64,000 bases of DNA, from positions 14,238-78,237 of the forward strand of contig DATAZL010000013.1 of NCBI GenBank assembly GCA_036272055.1. The letters are read 5' to 3'. This document shows, in pieces, positions 58,508-64,000 of the stretch (position 1 is the first letter of the stretch; each line of letters opens with the position of its first letter). The stretch comes from DASZVB01 sp036272055. GTDB lineage: Bacteria; Myxococcota_A; Polyangia; Polyangiales; Polyangiaceae. Made by a program: the position numbers and the translations under genes. Under the pieces are notes generated by a model. It had not been told where the DNA came from and did not search any database. It saw only the letters and a program-made list of their open reading frames with translations.

Positions 58508-60033
58508 AGCCGGCAATGGACGAAGACGAGCGCGACGTGGTGCTCGGGCAGATGGGCCGGCTCGCGCACGACGCGTTCTCCGACTCCGTGAAGCCGGGTG
58601 CGTCCGCGGCCGGCAAGCGGCAACTCCGGGTGTCGCTCGCGACCATGAAGCCTGCGCGACGGAGGGCGCGCTGGGTAGCCGTCGCGCTCGCGGCGCTCGT
58701 GACGTTCGTCGCCGTCGTGGTCTACCGGGTCGTGCCCGGGCGCCTCGACTACGCCGTCGAAGGTCCGGCGCCGAGCACCGGCGGATATCTACAAGGGACG
58801 GCGCGCGGCGCGGCCGTCGCGCACTTCACCGACGGCACCGAGGTGCGCGTCGGCGCCGGCGCACGCGCACGGATCGTCGACGTCGACCGTCACGGCGCGC
58901 GCATCGCCCTCGAACAGGGGCGCGCTCATCTCCGCGTCGTTCATCTGCCGGAGGCGCACTGGTCCGTCGAGGCCGGGCCGTTCTCCATCACCGTGACGGG
59001 TACGGAGTTCGACGCCGACTGGTCCGCCGAAGGCGGCGTGCTCGTCGTCGAGATGCGTACAGGCGCCGTCATCGTGCGCGGCCCGCTTGCCGGCGACGGC
59101 ATCGGCGTCCACGGCGGACAGCGCCTCGTCGCGAGTGTGCCGGATAGCCGTCTGCATATAGAGCCGCTTGCCACGACGCAGGCGACGGCGGACGACGCGA
59201 CGGGAGCGACGGCGCGCGGCGCGACGGCGCAAACCGGCACCGCACCGTCCGGCAACGCACCCGCGACGACTCCGAGAACGCCGGACGACGAGCATGGCGC
59301 GACGGCGAACGACGAGCACGGCGCGACGGCGAACGACGATAACGGTGTCGACACCACGAACGAGCGCGCCGCGGCGGCTGAGCCGCAGAGCGCGGCCCGC
59401 GCTCGGGCGAGCCGCAATGATCACGGCGCGAGTGGCGACCCGACGCATCGCGCACGCAGTGGCGCGAAGGAACGCACCGGCGACGCGAAGGGACGCGCGA
59501 GCGACGCGAAGCAAGCCGTACGCGACGACGTGAAGGACGGCACCGGCGACGCGGAGCGTGCGGCGGCGCCGCCGAGCTGGGCGAAACGGGTTGCGGGCGG
59601 GGACTTCCGCGGTGTGATCGCGGACGCCGAGGGTAGGGGACTCTCGACGACGCTTGCCGAGGCGCCGCTCGGCGACCTCGTCGCCCTCGCCGACGCCGCG
59701 CGCTACACTGGGAGCTCTTCCATGGCGCGCGACGCGCTGCTCTCGCAGCGCAAGCGTTACCCGACGTCGGCCGACGCGAAGGCCGCCGCGTTCTTGCTGG
59801 GACGGATCGCCGAGGACAAGGGATCGACGGGCGAAGCGGTTGATTGGTATGAGCGGTATCTTGCCGAAGCGCCCAAGGGAGCCTTTGCCGCAGAGGCGCT
59901 GGGCCGGGAAATGCTCGCGACCCGACGTGCTCGCGGCGCGGCCGCAGCAGCGGACGTCGCGCGCCGATACCTCGACCGGTTCCCCGGAGGCCCCTATGCA
60001 GACCGCGCACGCGCGCTCGCTGCGGGGCCCTGA
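58504..60033 (+). CDS. FecR-domain anti-sigma-like protein with disordered middle and TPR-like end
   Basis: 509 aa. Cytoplasmic N-terminus of about 50 residues, one membrane segment (ARWVAVALAALVTFVAVVVY, about 55-75), then the FecR domain (YLQGTARGAAVAHFTDGTEVRVGAGARARIV and SVEAGPFSITVTGTEFDADW, spans). Residues about 215-365 are low complexity with ANDEHGATANDEHG-type repeats. The C-terminal 145 residues (ADAARYTGSSSMARDALLSQRKRYPTSADAKAAAFLLGRIAEDKG, span) are TPR-like. Fits a membrane regulator of the upstream sigma factor. GTG start at 58504; overlaps the next gene by 38 bp. Confidence 0.85.
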   Translation: MKPAMDEDERDVVLGQMGRLAHDAFSDSVKPGASAAGKRQLRVSLATMKPARRRARWVAVALAALVTFVAVVVYRVVPGRLDYAVEGPAPSTGGYLQGTARGAAVAHFTDGTEVRVGAGARARIVDVDRHGARIALEQGRAHLRVVHLPEAHWSVEAGPFSITVTGTEFDADWSAEGGVLVVEMRTGAVIVRGPLAGDGIGVHGGQRLVASVPDSRLHIEPLATTQATADDATGATARGATAQTGTAPSGNAPATTPRTPDDEHGATANDEHGATANDDNGVDTTNERAAAAEPQSAARARASRNDHGASGDPTHRARSGAKERTGDAKGRASDAKQAVRDDVKDGTGDAERAAAPPSWAKRVAGGDFRGVIADAEGRGLSTTLAEAPLGDLVALADAARYTGSSSMARDALLSQRKRYPTSADAKAAAFLLGRIAEDKGSTGEAVDWYERYLAEAPKGAFAAEALGREMLATRRARGAAAAADVARRYLDRFPGGPYADRARALAAGP

Positions 60034-61066
60034 GCGCGGTCGGGCAGCAAGGCTTGCGACCCTCGTCGTCCTGATCGCGACGTCGACGGCCCGCTCCGGA
60101 CAGGCAGCGGAGAAGACGGTCGCGCTCGTCCATCCAGCGGACGGCGGCAACGTGGTCGCCGAGGTGACGACGCGCCTCCGCGCCGAGCTCGCGACGGCGG
60201 GCTTCGAGGTCGAAGAGGTGCTCGCGGAGTCGGGCTCGGAGCCGGCGGAACAGGTCGCGGCCGCGGGCTTCTCGCCGCCGCCCGACGCGACGCTCGCGGT
60301 GACGGGTGACGACGAGGACGTGGGCGTCGATGTGTTCTTCGCCGATCCGAAGACGCACGAGGCCGTCTCGCGCCACGTCGACATGCCGCAGGTCGTGCGA
60401 CAGAGAGCTCCCGCGGCGCTCGCCGTCCGCGCCGTCGAGCTGCTCCGCGCCAGCCTGCTCGGAGCGCCGACGTCCGAGGCGCCGAGGGCTCCCCAACCCA
60501 AGAAAGCAGCCCCACCCGTCACATCGGGAACGGAAACCGACTCGCAGCGCCGGCCGCTTCTCTTCGCGGGTGAGCTCGGCGCGGGAATGCTCTACGGCGG
60601 ACACGGCATCTCGCCTTCGTTCGCGCCGCTCCTGCGTGCGCAGCTCGGAGCGGCCACGTGGGCGGGACGCTTGAACGTGCTCGCGCCGGCGTTCGGCGGA
60701 AGAGCTTCGGCGACGGGCGGGCGCGCGACGCTGAGCGAGGAGCTCGTGTCGCTCGACGTCACGGTGACGCTGCCCGCGAGAGGGCCGGTGGCATTCGTGG
60801 GCTCCGCCGGCGCGGGCGCGTATCACTGGTACGTCAGCGGCGAAGGCATCGCGCCGAACGTCGGGCACGACGGGGAACGATGGGGCGCGGTGGCGGACTT
60901 CGGCGTCGGCGCGCTGTTCCGTTTCGGACGACACTTCGGCTTGTTGCTCGACGCACAGGGAGTGATCTTCGCGCCGCCGGTGACGGTGCGCATCACCGGC
61001 ACCGAAGCCGGCAAGAGCGGCGAGCCGACGCTCTGCACAACCTTTGGCTTCTGGGTGACATCGTGA
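59996..61066 (+). CDS. Exported envelope protein of unknown function
   Basis: 356 aa from the ATG at 59996, inside the end of the FecR gene. Signal peptide (ARLATLVVLIATSTARSGQAA). Residues about 40-160 form an alpha/beta domain (VALVHPADGGNVVAEVTTRLRAELATAGFEVEEV, ATLAVTGDDEDVGVDVFF). After a Pro/Lys linker the last 170 residues alternate like outer-membrane beta-strands (LLFAGELGAGMLYGGHG, GPVAFVGSAGAGAYHWYVSGE, FGVGALFRFGRHFGLLLDAQG). Possibly a small barrel with a periplasmic domain. It ends with FGFWVTS and overlaps the next gene by GTGA. Confidence 0.72.
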   Translation: MQTAHARSLRGPERGRAARLATLVVLIATSTARSGQAAEKTVALVHPADGGNVVAEVTTRLRAELATAGFEVEEVLAESGSEPAEQVAAAGFSPPPDATLAVTGDDEDVGVDVFFADPKTHEAVSRHVDMPQVVRQRAPAALAVRAVELLRASLLGAPTSEAPRAPQPKKAAPPVTSGTETDSQRRPLLFAGELGAGMLYGGHGISPSFAPLLRAQLGAATWAGRLNVLAPAFGGRASATGGRATLSEELVSLDVTVTLPARGPVAFVGSAGAGAYHWYVSGEGIAPNVGHDGERWGAVADFGVGALFRFGRHFGLLLDAQGVIFAPPVTVRITGTEAGKSGEPTLCTTFGFWVTS

Positions 61067-62268
61067 AGCGCACGGCGCTGGTCGTCGCGCTGGCCGCGCT
61101 CGCCGCTTGCAGCCCGACGAAGATCGACGCCGTCACAGCGGGCGATGCGCGCGTGACACCGGGCAAGCCGTCGTCGGACGCCGGCGCGGATGCCCGCACC
61201 GTGCCGAGCGGACCGGCGTATCACACGAGCGGTAACAACCTCGTCGATCCGTCGGGCGCGATCCTGCACGTGCGCGCCGTGACCTGGTACGGACTCGACC
61301 AGGATTTCTATCCGCACGGGCTCGAGGCGCGCACGATCGCCGACGTGCTCGGCGACATGAAGACGCTCGGGTTCAACACGGTGCGAATGACGTGGAGCTC
61401 GGGGATGCTCGCGACGGACGCCCGCGTGCAGAGCATCAACTACGACGTGAACCCGGATCTCGCCGGGATCACGTCGCCGCTCGGGATCCTCGATCGCGTC
61501 GTGGCGGAGGCGAAGACCCAGGGCCTCCACGTGATCCTGAGCCGGAGACGCGCGAGCGCCGGTGCTCCGACGAAGCTCTGGTACGACGGCAGCTACAGCG
61601 AGGACGACTTCGTCAACGACTGGGCGTTCCTCGCCGCGCACTACGTGAACGACACTACGATCCTCGGCTGCGATCTGGAGAGCGACCTGCGCGACCCTGC
61701 GACGTGGGGCGGCACCGACGTCACGACCGACTGGCGGCGCGCCGCAGAGCGAGCGGGCAACGCCGTGCTCGCGGCGAACCCGAACGTCCTCGTGTTCGTG
61801 GAAGGCGTCGAGACCTTCGACGGCATGAGCTACTGGCGCGGCGGCAATCTCCGCGGCGTGGAGACGTTGCCGGTGACGCTCACGATTCCCGATCGGCTCG
61901 TCTACGCGACGCAGGATTTCCCGAGCACCGCCACCGACACTCCGCCGCTCGGTGGCGTACCGTCGTGGTTCACCGTCGCTGCTTATCCGAACAACCTGCC
62001 GGCAGTGTGGGACGCGAACTGGGGTTATGTCTTCGAGCGGAACATCGCGCCGGTGTTTCTGATGGGGTTCGGGACCCGCTACGCGAGCGACTCGGACAAG
62101 GCGTGGCTGGCCGCGCTCGTCGCCTACGTGCAAAAGTACGACCTCGACTTTGCGTACTTCGCGCTGAATCAGGAGACCGCGGACGTCGGCGGCATCTACA
62201 CGAACTACCCGTCCGGCAGCGAGAACGACGCGCTGATCACCGCGCTGAAGCCTCTCCTCGTTCAGTAA
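61063..62268 (+). CDS. GH5-like lipoprotein missing catalytic residues
   Basis: 401 aa. GTG start, lipobox LAAC, Asp/Ala/Pro linker to about residue 45. The barrel follows the GH5 endoglucanase pattern closely (TWYGLDQDFYPHGLEAR, LGFNTVRMTWSSGML, LGILDRVVAEAKTQGLHVIL, GTDVTTDWRRAAERAGNAVLAANPNVLVFVEGVE, spans). Where cellulases have ADLHNEPH the protein reads CDLESDLR, and VFLMGFGT replaces GEFGT, so both the acid and nucleophile Glu are absent. The RHRP segment is also changed (SRRRAS), and the usual HDYP is QDFP. Probably a carbohydrate-binding or sensing pseudoenzyme. Last gene of the ECF/FecR operon. Confidence 0.8.
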   Translation: MKRTALVVALAALAACSPTKIDAVTAGDARVTPGKPSSDAGADARTVPSGPAYHTSGNNLVDPSGAILHVRAVTWYGLDQDFYPHGLEARTIADVLGDMKTLGFNTVRMTWSSGMLATDARVQSINYDVNPDLAGITSPLGILDRVVAEAKTQGLHVILSRRRASAGAPTKLWYDGSYSEDDFVNDWAFLAAHYVNDTTILGCDLESDLRDPATWGGTDVTTDWRRAAERAGNAVLAANPNVLVFVEGVETFDGMSYWRGGNLRGVETLPVTLTIPDRLVYATQDFPSTATDTPPLGGVPSWFTVAAYPNNLPAVWDANWGYVFERNIAPVFLMGFGTRYASDSDKAWLAALVAYVQKYDLDFAYFALNQETADVGGIYTNYPSGSENDALITALKPLLVQ

Positions 62269-62425
62269 ACGCGATCACGAAACACGGGCAGCCGTGCTTC
62301 GGGTCCAGCAGGCGGACCTGAAATGTCCGATACTTGGGTTACACCCACAGCGGCTCCGGTCGTCTCTTTGGAGTCGGGCAATTGCGGGTCGTGTGAATTG
62401 GCGTCATGAGAATGGAATCCGGAAA

Positions 62426-63190
62426 ATGACGCCGGAGACAGATCCTCCGCCGCTCGAAAGAGCGCTCTCCTGGATCCCCTTCGTGCTGTCGGCGGGTCTC
62501 GTGGCCACCGCAGTAGACCTGGCTATCCGGCGGCCCACCCTCGGACTCGTTCTGGCGGAGCTGTCACTGGTGCTGCTCGTGCCGCAGCTCCTGCAGCGAC
62601 GACGGCTGCGGCGGGTACTCCGCTCGGGCGACATCGACGCCGTGCTGTCGGCCTGGGAGTCCTCGGTGGATCGCGTACCGCATCCCGAGACGATGGCGCC
62701 GCTGATCACCGCGACGGCGCTCGCCGCACACGGGCTCGGGGAACGGGCGCGGCGCGCCTTGAACCTCGCGCGCCGCGGTCCGGCGTGGGAAGCCGCCCTC
62801 GAGCAGCGGCTCGTGCTCGACACGTTGCTCTCGGTCTTCGACGGCGAGCCGGAGCGCGGCATGGCGAGCGCCGCGGCGCTCGAGCGACTCCCTCTGCCGA
62901 GCTCGCCGTTTCTTCGGAGCCGCGTCGCGAGCCTTCGCGTCGCGATGGGCGCCTTCGCGCGCGCCTTCGCGCACCGCTCCAACGCAGGCGACCTCACGAC
63001 GCTGAAGTCCGCGGCCAAGCAGAACCCGCTCGTCTACTGGGCGATGCGCTACGCCGCGGCCGTCGCGAGCATCGACGGCGGGGAGCCGCGAGAAGCGGTG
63101 CGGTTGCTGCAGGGAGCGCCGCGCTGGCCGCAAGACTCCGCATTCGCGGCGTTTCACCAGGAGATTGCCGCGCACAGCGTCGCGCGTTGA
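62426..63190 (+). CDS. Membrane-anchored protein of unknown function
   Basis: 254 aa from the ATG at 62426 with GGAA upstream. Two hydrophobic stretches in tandem at about 14-33 (WIPFVLSAGLVATAVDLAI) and 37-57 (TLGLVLAELSLVLLVPQLL). The remaining 190 residues form a helical-repeat domain (LITATALAAHGLGERARRALNLARRGPAWEAALEQRLVLDTLL, span), TPR-like in rhythm but without the consensus. Unassigned. Separated from the GH5-like gene by 157 bp. Confidence 0.68.
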   Translation: MTPETDPPPLERALSWIPFVLSAGLVATAVDLAIRRPTLGLVLAELSLVLLVPQLLQRRRLRRVLRSGDIDAVLSAWESSVDRVPHPETMAPLITATALAAHGLGERARRALNLARRGPAWEAALEQRLVLDTLLSVFDGEPERGMASAAALERLPLPSSPFLRSRVASLRVAMGAFARAFAHRSNAGDLTTLKSAAKQNPLVYWAMRYAAAVASIDGGEPREAVRLLQGAPRWPQDSAFAAFHQEIAAHSVAR

Positions 63191-63214
63191 ACCGAGAGAA
63201 AGCGCAGCATCGAA

Positions 63215-64000
63215 ATGGTAGCCGGACGAAAAACCACGGGTGACGACGAGATACCGGATCTCGGAGCGCCGATGTCGGGACAGGGCCGAACCGCCGGGCG
63301 CTCCGGTGTCACGCCGAAGACAACGGGATCACTCGCGCCGCGTGATCCGTTCGATGACGAGCTCGACGAGGGACACCGGACCACGCACTCGATCTCCCTC
63401 GAGGACGAGGGGGACGCGCTCTCGTATCCCCTCGCGCTCGATCACGGTGAGGACGCGCTCGAGTCGACCTCCGCCGGCGCGCGTTCGCTGCCTGCGCGGC
63501 CGCGGGAACCCGAGAAGAAATGGCCGAGTGGCCTCTCGCCGGACTCGGCTTCCATCGACCTCGCCGCCACCGAGATCGCGATGACGGCGGAGTACGGGCC
63601 GCCTCCGGCGAATCACTTCGCCGCGCTGTCGTATGCGTTCCGCGTCTTCGCGCGGAAGCGCGCGCTTCGCGGGCGTGTGAAGGCGCTGAACGACGAGCTC
63701 GTCCAGGCCGAGCACGACCGCGACGGCATCCTCGGCCGGATGATCGATTCGCTACGCCCCGAGCTCGCGCAATCCGACGCCGGACGGAAAGTGCTCGAGC
63801 CGCTCGACCGCGTCGAGGTGCTGGCGAACGAGAAGCGAACGGCTCTCAGCGGGCTGAGTGACGGGTTTCACCGTCGCTCGACGGAGCTCGACGCCGAAGC
63901 GACGGGCATCGGGAAGGAGCTCGAGACGAGCAAGCGCGACACCGAGCTCGCGAGAGCCGTCGTCGATGAGCGACAGCACTCGTACGACCGCGTCGACGCG
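63215..64000 (+). CDS. Unknown protein with coiled coil, cut by the window end
   Basis: At least 262 residues from the ATG at 63215, open to the window edge (no stop). The first 130 residues are polar and acidic (DPFDDELDEGHRTTHSISLEDEGDALSYPLALDHGEDALE, span) and probably disordered. From about 140 a helical, heptad-like part begins (LRGRVKALNDELVQAEHDRDGILGRMIDSLRPELAQ, EVLANEKRTALSGL, ELDAEATGIGKELETSKRDTELA, spans), consistent with a long coiled coil. Starts 24 bp after the previous gene, so they are likely co-transcribed. Family unknown; the missing C-terminus may hold the domain. Confidence 0.6.
   Translation, partial: MVAGRKTTGDDEIPDLGAPMSGQGRTAGRSGVTPKTTGSLAPRDPFDDELDEGHRTTHSISLEDEGDALSYPLALDHGEDALESTSAGARSLPARPREPEKKWPSGLSPDSASIDLAATEIAMTAEYGPPPANHFAALSYAFRVFARKRALRGRVKALNDELVQAEHDRDGILGRMIDSLRPELAQSDAGRKVLEPLDRVEVLANEKRTALSGLSDGFHRRSTELDAEATGIGKELETSKRDTELARAVVDERQHSYDRVDA

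Overview
The window is high-GC, densely coded bacterial chromosome, most likely from a myxobacterium-like member of Myxococcota (order Polyangiales or a relative). This rests on several things. There are many lipoproteins with long Gly/Ala/Asp-rich low-complexity regions. There is an FHA protein related to sigma-54 activators, together with sigma-54-like promoters. The window also holds HDOD, DUF4388 response-regulator and ECF/FecR signalling genes, a VKOR-DsbA fusion, and Cys-rich secreted proteins. The species cannot be named from the sequence alone. Core genes (serS, aspS, cysS, rpoZ, rnr, pyrK/pyrD, rpe, tyrA, bioF/bioD, folE, ffs, a tRNA-Ser) show that this is chromosome and not a plasmid or phage. 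One perfect and one near-perfect ParB/parS palindrome inside bioF and bioD (5.9 and 7.4 kb) suggest proximity to the centromere/origin region.

Layout. 0-2.26 kb: decayed DNA with an ImmA/IrrE peptidase remnant. 2.26-4.9 kb: two secreted proteins, zapA and a TetR regulator. 4.9-5.8 kb: long non-coding stretch. 5.8-7.9 kb: bioF-bioD. 7.9-13.1 kb: an ABC ATPase, then the MoxR-DUF58-transglutaminase operon. 13.2-17.1 kb: secreted and metallopeptidase-like proteins, rpe, an acetyltransferase and a cyclic-nucleotide-binding protein, ending in an 11-copy 17-bp tandem repeat. 17.3-19.7 kb: five tandem leftward lipoprotein genes of low complexity, four of them with a sigma-54-type element 28-31 bp before the start codon. 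19.7-21.4 kb: tyrA and a DAHP-synthase-like pseudoenzyme. 21.6-24.4 kb: an orphan DNA methyltransferase, an unknown repeat protein and a lipoprotein. 24.4-38.3 kb: serS, prolyl oligopeptidase, RNase R, VKOR-DsbA, adenosine deaminase, DnaJ-like chaperone, methyltransferase, rpoZ, HDOD protein, truncated FHA/AAA+ protein, tRNA-Ser. 38.4-43.5 kb: broken Uma2 gene, glycine-rich RNA-binding protein, multi-pass membrane protein, aspS. 43.6-48.6 kb: response regulator, then a tightly overlapped rimI-like/pyrK/pyrD/lipoprotein operon. 48.6-52.8 kb: phosphoesterase, cysS, rhomboid protease. 52.8-56.6 kb: lipoprotein/MlaE/DUF2203/folE/SDR/LON-domain run. 56.7-57.1 kb: repeat element and the SRP RNA gene. 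57.3-64 kb: small ACT-like protein, then an operon of ECF sigma factor, FecR-type regulator, envelope protein and a GH5-like protein without its catalytic glutamates, followed by two unknown proteins, the last cut by the window edge.

Most genes are ordinary housekeeping or envelope functions, joined by 4-bp ATGA/GTGA overlaps. The parts that stand out are the sigma-54-like lipoprotein array, the parS sites in the biotin genes, three probable pseudoenzymes (DAHP synthase-like, AAA+ activator-like, GH5-like), and a dispersed hairpin repeat that sits in two convergent gene junctions. All functional statements are inferences from visible motifs; no database search was run.
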